DNA from: Thioalkalivibrio sp. ALMg11
Lineage (GTDB): Bacteria; Pseudomonadota; Gammaproteobacteria; Ectothiorhodospirales; Ectothiorhodospiraceae
Reading direction: 5' to 3'
Length of the DNA: 64,000 nucleotides
Assembly (NCBI RefSeq): GCF_000377905.1
Contig: NZ_KB898873.1
Location: 1 to 64,000 of the forward strand
Part shown: in pieces, positions 33,988-43,824 of the stretch
Position numbering within the stretch: the first letter of the stretch is position 1
Layout of the letters: the number at the start of each line of letters is the position of its first letter
Translations under genes and position numbers: made by a program
The notes under the pieces: generated by a model
What the model was told of the DNA's origin: nothing
Databases searched by the model: none
The model's input: the letters and a program-made list of their open reading frames with translations, nothing else

Positions 33988-35847
33988 GTGACCCGAATCC
34001 CCGAACGCGCCGGGCATACCCGGCCCCTGTCCCGTCTTGCCCTGTTGCTGCTGGCCACGGCCATCGTGGTGGGCTGTGCCACGCCGCGCCCGGATCCGGA
34101 GCCGACCCCGGACGCCGAGGTCCGGCCGGACCTGGCCGAACTCCCTCCCGAGGTGCGCGCCAGCCTCCTGTTGAGCGAGGCCCGCTCGCGCCCGGAGGCC
34201 GACCTGGTGCGCCGCGCCATCGAGGCCGTGCTGGCGCTCGATCCCGCGACGCCGGACCAGCTGGACCGGGCCGAGGCCCTGTGGGCCGAGCTTCCCGCCG
34301 CCGAGCGTGACACCCAGGAAGTGCGCCTTCTGGGCGCGCGACTCGCAGCAGCGCAGCGGGACTGGGGGCTCGCCCGCCAACGACTGGGTGCAGACGACCC
34401 GGACGACCCCACGCGCTCCCCGGAGGTCTACCGCCAGGGGCTTGCCCTGCACGCCCGGATGCTGGAACAGGAGAGCCAATGGTATCAGGCCCTGGACACC
34501 CGGCTGCGCCTGGACCGCCTGCTAATCATGGAGCCCGACACACACGCCGAGAATCAGCAGCGCATATGGGGGCTGCTCGCGGCCCTGCGCCCGGCCCAGC
34601 GTGACCAGGTCGTGGGCAACCACCCGCCGGATGGTGATGCCTGGGTCAGTCTGTTCCGGCTACTGCGCGCCGCCGATACCGGGGAACAGGCGCACCTGGC
34701 CGCCGGACTGTGGCGCGAGCGCCATCCTGCGCATCCAGCCAACAGCCTGCTGCCGGAACTCGTCGCCAGCCACCCGCTGGCCGCGGACGCGCCGGGCGAC
34801 ACCCTGGTGCTGCTGCCGCTGTCGGGCGACCTGGCCGCACTGGGCAACGCCATACTCGATGGGATCACCCGCGCCTACTACGCGGAGGGTGGCGGCAACG
34901 GCAGGCTGATCGTGCGCGACACGCGCGGCGATCCGGACGGCGCCGCCGCCCTGTACCGGCGTGGCGTGGACTCCGGCGTCGCGCGCATCATCGGTCCGCT
35001 GCGGCGTGAGTCGGTAAACCAGGTGGCCGCAAGCGATGAAACCCTCCCGACCATCCTGCTGAACCGCACGGAAGTCTCGACCCACAGCGAACTCACAACG
35101 CTGGCCCTGAATCCCGAAGAGGACGCCCGCGCGGTGGCCGACCGGGCTACCCGCGCCGGGTGGTATCACCCGCTGGTGCTCCTGCCGGAAGGAGCCTTCG
35201 GAGATCGCGTGGCAAGTGCCTTCCGAGCGGCATTGGCCGACGAGGACCGGCGCCCGCGAGACTTGATTCGCATCCAGCCCAGCGCCGGGGAGCTGAACGC
35301 CGCCATTGGCAACGCACTCGGCATCCAGCAGAGCGAGGCGCGCATTCGGGATGTGGCACGCCGGACCGGGCTGGAACTGGAAGGCGACCCTCAGGTGCGC
35401 GCGGATGTGGACCACATCTTCATTGCCGGCACGGCGCCGCAAGTTCGGCGCATCGTGCCGCATCTGCATTTCCACCGGGCCAGCCAGCTCCCGATGATGG
35501 CCACGGCCCATGTTTATTCCGGACGTCCGGATACCAATCGCGACGCCGATCTCAACGGGATCGTCTTCCCCGACACCCCACGGCTGTTCGACCGGGTAAG
35601 CCCGCTGGCTGGCGACGATCAAGGGACCGACGAGGCGCTCCCCCGGTTCGTCGCCCTGGGCATGGACGCGATGCGCCTGAGCTTGCGCCAGGCAGGCATT
35701 CGCAACGCCCCCCATCATCAGCTAACCGGCGGCGCTGGCACCTGGAGCCTGAACCCCTTCAACCACGAGTGGGTGAGAGAACCGGCCTGGGCCCGCTTCG
35801 AGGGCGGCGAGCCCCGACGCATCGACGTACACGCCGGAGACTCCTGA
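33988..35847 (+). CDS. lpoA: Penicillin-binding protein activator LpoA
   Basis: LpoA is an outer-membrane lipoprotein that reaches through the periplasm to stimulate PBP1A. The signal peptide ends in the lipobox VVGC, with the lipidated Cys at residue 30. A TPR-like N-terminal half (many LxxAxxLxxE segments) is followed by a type I periplasmic-binding-protein-like half (VLLPLSGDLAALGNAILDGI, RIIGPLRRESV). It has 619 aa and starts with GTG 33988. The rsmI/lpoA/yraN order is the conserved gammaproteobacterial one. Confidence 0.92.
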   Translation: MTRIPERAGHTRPLSRLALLLLATAIVVGCATPRPDPEPTPDAEVRPDLAELPPEVRASLLLSEARSRPEADLVRRAIEAVLALDPATPDQLDRAEALWAELPAAERDTQEVRLLGARLAAAQRDWGLARQRLGADDPDDPTRSPEVYRQGLALHARMLEQESQWYQALDTRLRLDRLLIMEPDTHAENQQRIWGLLAALRPAQRDQVVGNHPPDGDAWVSLFRLLRAADTGEQAHLAAGLWRERHPAHPANSLLPELVASHPLAADAPGDTLVLLPLSGDLAALGNAILDGITRAYYAEGGGNGRLIVRDTRGDPDGAAALYRRGVDSGVARIIGPLRRESVNQVAASDETLPTILLNRTEVSTHSELTTLALNPEEDARAVADRATRAGWYHPLVLLPEGAFGDRVASAFRAALADEDRRPRDLIRIQPSAGELNAAIGNALGIQQSEARIRDVARRTGLELEGDPQVRADVDHIFIAGTAPQVRRIVPHLHFHRASQLPMMATAHVYSGRPDTNRDADLNGIVFPDTPRLFDRVSPLAGDDQGTDEALPRFVALGMDAMRLSLRQAGIRNAPHHQLTGGAGTWSLNPFNHEWVREPAWARFEGGEPRRIDVHAGDS

Positions 35848-36204
35848 GTGTTTCGTCCGGGCGCCTCGGGGCAGGCCGCCGAGAAGCGGGCTGCGGACTA
35901 CCTGGAGGCACACGGGCTGCAGATCCGTGCACGTAACGTCCGCCGCCCTTACGGCGAGCTCGACCTTGTCGCACTCGAGGACGATACCCTGGTGCTGGTG
36001 GAAGTACGCAAGCGCAGCCACCCGGGCTTCGGGGGCGGCGCAGAGAGCATCGACCGGCGCAAGCGTGAACGGCTGTTGCGGGTGGCCGAGGCCTACTTGC
36101 AGGAAAGCGCCTGGAACGGCCCGGTCCGCTTCGATGTAATGACCCTGGATGGCCAGGACCGGATCGAGTGGCTGCAGGACGCCATCCAGGCATCCACCTC
36201 GTGA
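35848..36204 (+). CDS. yraN: UPF0102 family protein YraN
   Basis: This is a small predicted nuclease-fold protein of unknown cellular role. At 118 aa it has the restriction-endonuclease-like pattern AEKRAADYLEAHGLQI...GELDLVALEDDTLVLVEVRKR, with D/ExK residues in place, then RRKRERLLRVAEAYL. The GTG start immediately follows the lpoA TGA with no gap, suggesting coupling. Confidence 0.92.
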   Translation: MFRPGASGQAAEKRAADYLEAHGLQIRARNVRRPYGELDLVALEDDTLVLVEVRKRSHPGFGGGAESIDRRKRERLLRVAEAYLQESAWNGPVRFDVMTLDGQDRIEWLQDAIQASTS

Positions 36205-36214
36205 GCGTCCACCG

Positions 36215-37594
36215 ATGACGCCTCTGGCCCGCGAACTGGAACAGCTCCTGGCGCCCGGCGATCGTCTGCTCGATCCCGCGGACTGCTGGACCTACGGTGC
36301 CGACAACTCGAAGCTGCATGCGGTGCCGGATGCCGTGGCCTTCCCACGGGACGCAGACATGGTGCGCGAGCTTGTGCGCCTTTGCCGGCGTCTCGGCGTG
36401 GCCCTGACCAGCCGCGGACGTGGCACGGGCACCACCGGAGCCGCGGTCCCGGACCATGGCGGGCTGGTGGTGTCATTCGAGCACATGAACCGCATCCTGG
36501 AGGTAGACCCGGACAATCGCTGGCTGATCGCCGAGCCGGGCGCCACCAACGGCGAGGTCCAGCAGGCGGCAGGCGCCAGGGGCTTCTTCTGGCCGCCGGA
36601 CCCTACCAGCAGCGCCTATTGCACGCTCGGTGGCAATCTGGCCTATAACTCCGCCGGCCCGCACGCGGTCAAGTACGGCACCCCGCGTGACAACACCCTG
36701 GGCCTGTCCGGCGTGGCCGGAACCGGCGAGGCATTCCGTACTGGCGTCCATACCACCAAGGGCGTGGTGGGCTATGACCTCACCCGGCTGCTGATCGGTT
36801 CCGAAGGCACCCTGGCCGTGTTCACCGAGGCCACGTTGCGACTGACACCCAAGCCGGAGGCGACGCGCCTGATCCAGGCGGTCTACCGCGACGTCGGTGC
36901 CGCGGCCCGCGCCGTATCCCGGCTGATGGCGCGCGCCGAGGTCCCGTCGGCATTGGAGTTCATGGACCATTCGGCGATCGCGATGATCCGTGACTACGCG
37001 CCGGATTGCCCCCTGCCCGCCGATGCGGGCGCGATCCTGATGATCGAGACCGATGGCACCGAGGCCGGCATCGACGCCACCACCGCCGGCATCCGGCGCG
37101 CGGCCGAGGGCGAAGGCTGCGTGCAGACCCTCAGCGCCGACACCGCGGAAGAGGCCCAGGCGCTATGGGCCGTGCGCAAGGCCCTGTCACCGGCGTTACG
37201 CACGGTTGCGCCGAAGAAGATCAACGAAGACGTGGTCGTGCCAGTCTCGCGCATTCCCGACCTGATTGCCGGGCTCGACCGGCTGGCCGCGGAACACGCG
37301 ATCAAGATCGTGAACTTCGGCCATGCCGGCAACGGCAACATTCATGTAAACCTGCTGGTGAACCCGGATGACCCGGCGGAACTGGCCGCGGCAGAGCGCT
37401 GCCTGGACGGCGTCTTTACCCTGGTGCTGTCGCTGGGCGGGACGCTCTCGGGCGAACACGGCATCGGGCTGGTGAAGCGGCCCTATATAAGCCGGGAACT
37501 GGACCCGGTGACACTGGAACTGATGGCCGGCATCAAGCGAACATTCGACCCGGACAACATCCTGAACCCGGGCAAGGCGCCCGGACCCGCTTAG
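36215..37594 (+). CDS. FAD-linked oxidase, GlcD / D-lactate dehydrogenase type
   Basis: The protein is a flavoprotein of the VAO family that oxidises a 2-hydroxy acid (glycolate, D-lactate or similar). The PCMH-type FAD domain has TSRGRGTGTTGAAVPDHGGLVVSFEHMNRIL, the FWPPDPTS segment and TLGGNLAYNSAG. The C-terminal domain has NFGHAGNGNIHVNLL and LSGEHGIGLVKRP, the metal/substrate region of the family. ATG 36215 gives 459 aa; the frame is open to 36149 within yraN. No glcE or glcF partner genes adjoin it, so it may act alone with a quinone or cytochrome acceptor. The exact substrate cannot be read from sequence. Confidence 0.88.
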   Translation: MTPLARELEQLLAPGDRLLDPADCWTYGADNSKLHAVPDAVAFPRDADMVRELVRLCRRLGVALTSRGRGTGTTGAAVPDHGGLVVSFEHMNRILEVDPDNRWLIAEPGATNGEVQQAAGARGFFWPPDPTSSAYCTLGGNLAYNSAGPHAVKYGTPRDNTLGLSGVAGTGEAFRTGVHTTKGVVGYDLTRLLIGSEGTLAVFTEATLRLTPKPEATRLIQAVYRDVGAAARAVSRLMARAEVPSALEFMDHSAIAMIRDYAPDCPLPADAGAILMIETDGTEAGIDATTAGIRRAAEGEGCVQTLSADTAEEAQALWAVRKALSPALRTVAPKKINEDVVVPVSRIPDLIAGLDRLAAEHAIKIVNFGHAGNGNIHVNLLVNPDDPAELAAAERCLDGVFTLVLSLGGTLSGEHGIGLVKRPYISRELDPVTLELMAGIKRTFDPDNILNPGKAPGPA

Positions 37595-37639
37595 CCAAAT
37601 ACCGGTTAGGCGCCCCCCAAGCAAGGCCCGGACAAGAAA

Positions 37640-37659
37640 AGGGCCCCGGAAGGGGCCCT
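37640..37659 (-). terminator. Rho-independent terminator of sspA-sspB
   Basis: AGGGCCCC-TTCC-GGGGCCCT forms a perfect 8-bp GC stem. On the minus strand TTTTCTT follows directly, so it terminates the ssp transcript. The sspB stop codon (37658-37660) overlaps the base of the stem. On the plus strand there is no T-run, so it is weak for the convergent oxidase gene. Confidence 0.85.
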
Positions 37660-38086
37660 ACTTCACAACCTTCAGTGCCGGCCCCTTGCGCTTCGGAGTC
37701 GGCGAATCGTCCCCGCCCCCATCATCACCAGAACCGTCCGGAGGCGTGCCCGGGCCGTCGTCGTCGGGGCCGGGCCCCGGTTCGCTGCCGAACATCATCC
37801 CCTGACCGTTCTCGCGCGCGTACACCGCGAGCACCGCTTGCATCGGCACAAACACATCCATCGGGCTGCCCGCGAAACGGGCCGAGAAGGCCACCGCCTC
37901 GTCACCGATGTTCAGGGCCTGCACTGCGGTCGGACCGACATTGAGGGTGATCTTGCCCTGGTCGACGAACGCATCCGGAACGACCACCCCTTCGACCGTA
38001 GCGTCGACCAGGAGATGCGGCGTGAAGCCGTTATCCGTGACCCACTCCCACAGTGCCCGGAGCAGATAGGGGCGCGACGAAGTCAC
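37658..38086 (-). CDS. sspB: ClpXP protease specificity-enhancing factor SspB
   Basis: SspB delivers ssrA-tagged polypeptides to ClpXP. The 142-aa product has the folded substrate-binding domain at the N-terminus (RPYLLRALWEWVTDNGFTPHLLVDA, AFSARFAGSPMDVFVPMQAVLAVYARENGQGMMF). An acidic Gly/Asp/Pro-rich linker and a short C-terminal ClpX-binding tail (GPALKVVK) complete it. The start is GTG 38086, overlapping the sspA stop as GTGA. A longer open frame to 38215 lies in sspA and is not coding. Confidence 0.93.
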   Translation of the reverse strand: MTSSRPYLLRALWEWVTDNGFTPHLLVDATVEGVVVPDAFVDQGKITLNVGPTAVQALNIGDEAVAFSARFAGSPMDVFVPMQAVLAVYARENGQGMMFGSEPGPGPDDDGPGTPPDGSGDDGGGDDSPTPKRKGPALKVVK

Positions 38087-38709
38087 AGGCGCAGCTCGCG
38101 CTCGGCCTCGGTCAGACTCACCTGGAACGATTCGCGCTTGCAGACGCGATCGGCATACTCCTGAATCGCCTGCGGCAACGCCGTCAGATCGATGCCCACG
38201 GCGGGAAGCCGCCACATCACCGGGGCAATGGCGCAGTCCACGATCGAGAACTCGTCACTCAGGAAGTACGGCTTGAGCTCGAAGATCTCGGCCGAGCTGA
38301 CCAGGCTTTCGCGCAGGATCTTGCGCGCCTTGGTCAAGCCGGAGCCGGAGGCCTGCTGGACGGCATCGAGACCTTCGTACCAGTCACGCTCCACGCGATA
38401 AAGCGCCAGCCGCGCAGCCGCCCGCGAGACCGGATCCACCGGCATCAGTGGGGGATGCGGAAAGCGTTCATCCAGGTACTCGGTGATGACATGCGTGCCG
38501 TACAGGGCCAGGTCGCGATCCACCAGGGTCGGGACCTCGTTGTACGGATTCAGGTCGGAGAGATCCTCGGGCAGTTCATCGGGCCCGAGATTCACGACAT
38601 CCACGGCGATGTCCTTCTCCGCAAGGATGATGCGAACACGGTGGCAACGCACGCAGTCGTGAGCAGAAAAGAGGGTCATAACAGAACGACGGTTGGCGAC
38701 CAGCGCCAT
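38083..38709 (-). CDS. sspA: Stringent starvation protein A
   Basis: SspA is a glutathione-S-transferase-fold protein that binds RNA polymerase and modulates transcription under starvation and acid stress. The thioredoxin-like N-terminus MTLFSAHDCVRCHRVRIILAEKD and NPYNEVPTLVDRDLALYGTHVITEYLDERFPHPPLMP match the family closely. It has 208 aa. It is translationally coupled to sspB and located downstream of petABC, a frequent gammaproteobacterial arrangement. Confidence 0.93.
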   Translation of the reverse strand: MALVANRRSVMTLFSAHDCVRCHRVRIILAEKDIAVDVVNLGPDELPEDLSDLNPYNEVPTLVDRDLALYGTHVITEYLDERFPHPPLMPVDPVSRAAARLALYRVERDWYEGLDAVQQASGSGLTKARKILRESLVSSAEIFELKPYFLSDEFSIVDCAIAPVMWRLPAVGIDLTALPQAIQEYADRVCKRESFQVSLTEAERELRL

Positions 38710-38766
38710 GGCTTTCTCCCTACCCCGGCCGAACAGTTTCCGGTGCCGGGCAGACGGTCAATAACA

Positions 38767-38799
38767 CCGGCGCGCGATCATCCCTGATCCGCGCACCGG
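38767..38799 (-). terminator. Probable terminator after petABC
   Basis: On the minus strand CCGGTGCGCGGATCA-GGGA-TGATCGCGCGCCGG pairs with one G bulge and one G-T pair, followed by TGTTATT. It lies 17 bp after the petC stop and separates the bc1 operon from sspAB. Confidence 0.6.
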
Positions 38800-38815
38800 C
38801 TACGGTTCATGCCGC

Positions 38816-39559
38816 CTAGTGTACGTCTTTCCAGTACTCCTTTTTCAAGAAGTAGGCAAGAATCGTAAAGATCCCGAGGAAAATCAGCACGTACAGGCCA
38901 ATTCGCTGACGGTCCAGCTGCATCGGCTCACCCATGTACGAGAGGTAGGTCACGAGATCGCGCACCGCACGGTCGTACTCGCTGGGCGTCATCTGGCCGG
39001 AGCGCACCAGCTCGAGACGCTCGTCACCATTCTCGTCGACGACCTTTTCCTGCCAGCCCTGCAGTTCCCACAACACGTGAGGCATGCCGACGTTGGAGAA
39101 CACCTCGTTGTTCGCACCCAGCGGGCGCGACTCGTCGATGTAGAAGCTCTTCAGGAAGGTATAGACCCAGTCCTCGCCATTGATGCGCGTGGTCATGGTC
39201 AGGTCCGGCGGGACCACACCGAAGGCCTCTTCGCCATAGTCGTCGCCCATGGCGTTCGTCATCAGCGAACCGACACCGACCGGATCACCGGACTCGTCGG
39301 TGATGAAGATGAAGTTCTCCTCCACCTGCTGCTCGGTCAGGCCGATATCGCGACCGACACGGTTGTAGCGCATGTACTCGGTCGAGTGACAGGCCATGCA
39401 GTAGTTCATGAACAGGTTGGCGCCGCGCTGGAGCGAGGCCTCGTTGGTCACGTCGACATTGGCCTTCTGCAGTCCGTCGCTGGACCCGGCCGCGGAGGCG
39501 GCCGGGACGGTGAACAGGGCCGCAGCGGCCAGGAACGTAGTTGCAATCAGCGTTTTCAT
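38816..39559 (-). CDS. petC: Cytochrome c1 subunit of the bc1 complex
   Basis: Cytochrome c1 passes electrons from the Rieske protein to soluble cytochrome c. The signal peptide ends near ASA (residue ~23). The heme c site CMACH is at residues 54-58, and the sixth-ligand region FSNVGMPHVLWEL is conserved. A C-terminal membrane anchor (LYVLIFLGIFTILAYFL) ends in KKEYWKDVH. It has 247 aa. The start overlaps the petB stop (TAATG). Confidence 0.96.
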   Translation of the reverse strand: MKTLIATTFLAAAALFTVPAASAAGSSDGLQKANVDVTNEASLQRGANLFMNYCMACHSTEYMRYNRVGRDIGLTEQQVEENFIFITDESGDPVGVGSLMTNAMGDDYGEEAFGVVPPDLTMTTRINGEDWVYTFLKSFYIDESRPLGANNEVFSNVGMPHVLWELQGWQEKVVDENGDERLELVRSGQMTPSEYDRAVRDLVTYLSYMGEPMQLDRQRIGLYVLIFLGIFTILAYFLKKEYWKDVH

Positions 39560-40968
39560 TAGGAAGTCACCCTTTCCGGAACGGCACGGTCACGGCCCAG
39601 GCCACGCGCGAACGCAGGGACCACCATGGTCACGAAGAGATATACGGTCGGAATCAGCCAGGACCACAAGATCAGGCTCCCGTCATTGGGATCGAAGCGC
39701 AGGATGTCGTAGATGGAGTAGATACCCACCACCACCGCAAACGCGATCAGACTGAAGAACATGGACCGCTCCCGGCTGAGGAACCACAGCACGAAGAAGA
39801 ACGCGAAGTAGACCGTGGAGAAGCGCAGGCTCATCTCGCTGACCTCGCTGGTGGCCTGCTGCAGGCCCAGCCAACCGAGGACCACGAACGCCACCACGAA
39901 CACCGCCAGGTTGAACTTGGCCGCGAACGAGCGATAGCGCATCGACAGGACCGGGTTGCGATCCAGCCAGGGGATGAAGAACAGCATCACGACCGCCGCG
40001 CCCATCGCCATCACGCCCAGGAACGGATCCGGCACCGAGCGCAGTACCGAGTACATCGAGGTGAAGTACCAGACCGGCGGAATCAGATCCGGGGTCACCA
40101 GCGGATCGGCCGGGATCATGTTGTCGGCCTTCAGGAACAGGCCACCCCCGGTGGGGAAGAAGAACATGATCGCGGCGAAGACCATCAGGAACACGCCAAC
40201 ACCCGCCAGATCCTTCACGGAGTAGTAGGGGTGGAACGGGATGCCATCCTTCGGGATGCCGTTCTCGTCCTTGTTTTTCTTGATCTCGACGCCATCCGGG
40301 TTATTCGAACCCACTTCGTGCAGCGCGATGATGTGCGCGGCCACCAGCATGATCAGCACCAGCGGCAGGGCAATCACGTGCAGTGCGAAGAACCGGTTCA
40401 ACGTGGCGTCGGACAGCAGGAAGTCACCGCGGATCCAGGTCACCAGGTCCGGCCCGATATACGGGATGGTCTGGAACAGGTTCACGATCACCTGCGCGCC
40501 CCAGTAGGACATCTGACCCCACGGCAGCAGGTAGCCGGCGAAGGCCTCGGCCATCAGCACCAGGTAGATCAGCACACCGAAGATCCAGATCAGCTCGCGC
40601 GGCTTCTTGTAGGAGCCGTAGAGCAACGCCCGGAACATGTGCAGGTAGACGACCACGAAGAACATCGAGGCGCCGGTGGAATGCATGTAGCGGATCAGCC
40701 AGCCCCACTCCACGTCGCGCATGATGTACTCGACCGATGCAAACGCGAGCTCGGCGTCGGGCTTGTAGAACATGGTCAAGAAGATACCGGAGACGAACTG
40801 GATGACCAGCACCAGCAGCGCCAGGGATCCGAAGAAATACCAGAAGTTGAAGTTCTTCGGTGCGTAGTACTGCGCCAGATGCTCGTTCCACATCTGGGAG
40901 AGCGGGAAGCGGGCGTCCACCCAGCCCAGTACACCGCCCTGGATCTTGGTATCAGGATTGCTAGCCAT
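39559..40968 (-). CDS. petB: Cytochrome b subunit of the bc1 complex
   Basis: This integral membrane subunit carries hemes bL and bH and both quinone sites. Its 469 aa include the Qo motif PPVWYFTSMYSVLRSVPD (PVWY in place of PEWY), the heme His pairs in GWLIRYMHSTGASMFFVVVYLHMFR and FFALHVIALPLVLIMLVAAHI, and GYLLPWGQMSYWGAQVI. The PEWY to PVWY change is worth checking against relatives. It is the middle gene of petABC, overlapping both neighbours. Confidence 0.97.
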   Translation of the reverse strand: MASNPDTKIQGGVLGWVDARFPLSQMWNEHLAQYYAPKNFNFWYFFGSLALLVLVIQFVSGIFLTMFYKPDAELAFASVEYIMRDVEWGWLIRYMHSTGASMFFVVVYLHMFRALLYGSYKKPRELIWIFGVLIYLVLMAEAFAGYLLPWGQMSYWGAQVIVNLFQTIPYIGPDLVTWIRGDFLLSDATLNRFFALHVIALPLVLIMLVAAHIIALHEVGSNNPDGVEIKKNKDENGIPKDGIPFHPYYSVKDLAGVGVFLMVFAAIMFFFPTGGGLFLKADNMIPADPLVTPDLIPPVWYFTSMYSVLRSVPDPFLGVMAMGAAVVMLFFIPWLDRNPVLSMRYRSFAAKFNLAVFVVAFVVLGWLGLQQATSEVSEMSLRFSTVYFAFFFVLWFLSRERSMFFSLIAFAVVVGIYSIYDILRFDPNDGSLILWSWLIPTVYLFVTMVVPAFARGLGRDRAVPERVTS

Positions 40969-41570
40969 CAGATCGCCTCCCCGTCTTCGTCTTCACCAAT
41001 GACAAGCAAGGTGTCGGTCCGATACATGTGCCGCGGGATCACCAGATTGGTCACCGCCGGCATGTTGCGGTACACGCGACCCGCAAGGTCGAAGCGCGAA
41101 CCGTGGCAGCCGCACAGCCAGCCGCCCAGCCAGTCGGAGCCCATCTCGGGATCGCCGATCTCCGGGCGGTAGGTCGGCGAGCAGCCCAGATGGGTGCAGA
41201 TACCGATGACGACCAGGATCTCGGGATCGCGCGAACGGTATTCGTTCTGCGCATATGCCGGCTGCTGGCTTTCCACTTCGGAGTCCGGATCGCGCAGGCG
41301 ATCGGCCACCTCGGCCAAACCGGCAACCATCTCGTCGGTGCGCCGCACTACCCAGATCGGCTGCCCGCGCCACTCGACGCTGACACGCTGACCCGGCTCG
41401 ACAGCGGCCACGTCGAACTCGACAGGGGCCCCGGCTGCCTGAGCGCGCGCGCTGGGCTGCAAGGACGCCAGGAACGGGGCCGCGACTGCGGCGACCCCGG
41501 CTCCGCCTACGACGGATGTCGCGGCGACGAGGAACCGGCGACGGCCTCGGTTTACGCCTTGGTTTGCCAT
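40968..41570 (-). CDS. petA: Rieske iron-sulfur subunit of the bc1 complex
   Basis: PetA carries the 2Fe-2S cluster that takes electrons from quinol. Ligands are visible as CTHLGC (Cys125, His127, Cys130) and CGCHGS (Cys153, Cys155, His156). The N-terminus GRRRFLVAATSVVGGAGVAA is a twin-arginine signal-anchor, as usual for Rieske proteins. ATG 41570 (MANQGVNRG) has GAGAGACAAAC upstream, giving 200 aa. It heads petABC. Confidence 0.96.
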   Translation of the reverse strand: MANQGVNRGRRRFLVAATSVVGGAGVAAVAAPFLASLQPSARAQAAGAPVEFDVAAVEPGQRVSVEWRGQPIWVVRRTDEMVAGLAEVADRLRDPDSEVESQQPAYAQNEYRSRDPEILVVIGICTHLGCSPTYRPEIGDPEMGSDWLGGWLCGCHGSRFDLAGRVYRNMPAVTNLVIPRHMYRTDTLLVIGEDEDGEAI

Positions 41571-41887
41571 GTTTGTCTCTCCAAACAACGTGTTGAAATC
41601 GTATTCCCGCGGCCGCACAAGGGAGGCGCGGCCGGTACGCGAAGGGGCTTGCCGCACGCGCGAATACCCATCTGGGCGGGCTGTAAAATGCGATAGAATT
41701 CCCGAACACGCTAATAAGGTCAAGTAGATTGCCGCCTTAAGACCGAGCATTGCACTCGGTCTCAGACCCCCGAAAACCCTATAAGCGGTTGATTATAAAT
41801 TTGCTTGTTCCGGGCGCCGCCAACGCCCCGAAACCGCACAATCTGCACCACAATCTCGCAGCGCGCTGCCCACAAGGGAGACAACGA
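41571..41887 (-). other. Non-coding region upstream of petABC
   Basis: These 317 bp separate the petA start from the end of the nif3-like gene. A possible promoter reads minus-strand TTGACC (41718-41723), a 17-bp gap, and AATTCT (41695-41700); the -10 match is poor. An AT-rich patch (about 41790-41810) lies next to the nif3-like gene end. I see no gene, tRNA or strong hairpin here. Confidence 0.5.
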
Positions 41888-42637
41888 TCAGGCCGGATTG
41901 TCGATCTCGATGAACTCGTGTTCGAGGCCGAAACGCTCCGCACACCACTGCCCCAGGGCCAGAGCCCCGTAGCGTTCGGTCGCGTGGTGCCCGGCAGCAA
42001 AGTAGTGCACCCCAAGCTCGCGCGCTTCGTGGGTGGTCTGTTCGGAGATCTCGCCACTGACATAGGCATCCACCCCCCGGGCTGCCGCCTCGGAGAGCAG
42101 CGACTGCGCCCCGCCGGTACACCAGGCGATGCGCCGGATCCGGTGATCGCCGGCCTCCACGCACAGGGCCTCGCGCCCCAGCACATTGCTGATGTGCGCC
42201 TGCATGTCCGGCGCCGACAGCGGCCGGGCGGGTGTTCCGATCTGGCCGACCCCGTCCTCGCGCAGCACGCCGTCGATCGCGAACCCCAGGCGTCCCGCCA
42301 GCTGGGTATTGTTGCCGAGTGCCGGGTGGGCATCCAGCGGCAGATGGTAGGCCACCAAATTGATTTCGTGCGCGAGCAACTGCCGCAAGCGCTCCCGCTT
42401 CATGCCGGTCACCGCCTGCGGCTCGCCCTTCCAGAAGTAGCCGTGATGCACCAGGATCAGGTCGGCCCCGGTCTCCACGGCCGCCTCCACCAGCGCCAGG
42501 GAGGCGGTCACCCCGCTGACGATTCGGCGGATCTCGCGCCGCCCCTCGACCTGCAGGCCGTTCGGACAGTAGTCGCGGAAACGCTCCGGTTCGAGTTCCG
42601 CATTCAGTGCCTGCATCAGTTCGTCGCGATCGACCAC
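41888..42637 (-). CDS. Nif3-like dinuclear metal center protein (YbgI family)
   Basis: This is a member of the widespread DUF34/NIF3 family, proposed to be GTP cyclohydrolase-like or metal-handling proteins; the function is not settled. The 249-aa protein shows the conserved metal ligands in LILVHHGYFW and NLVAYHLPLDAHPALGNN, and DAYVSGEISEQTTHEARELGVHYFAAGHHATERYG near the C-terminus. I start it at GTG 42637 (VVDRDELMQALN), with AGGGGA upstream. An open frame upstream to 43657 is antisense to the protease and not coding. It is divergent from the DegS-type protease. Confidence 0.9.
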   Translation of the reverse strand: MVDRDELMQALNAELEPERFRDYCPNGLQVEGRREIRRIVSGVTASLALVEAAVETGADLILVHHGYFWKGEPQAVTGMKRERLRQLLAHEINLVAYHLPLDAHPALGNNTQLAGRLGFAIDGVLREDGVGQIGTPARPLSAPDMQAHISNVLGREALCVEAGDHRIRRIAWCTGGAQSLLSEAAARGVDAYVSGEISEQTTHEARELGVHYFAAGHHATERYGALALGQWCAERFGLEHEFIEIDNPA

Positions 42638-42658
42638 GGCGGGATCCCCTGTTGAACG

Positions 42659-43801
<1,143 letters not shown>

Positions 43802-43824
43802 GGAAACACCCACCCGGGTCTTTC

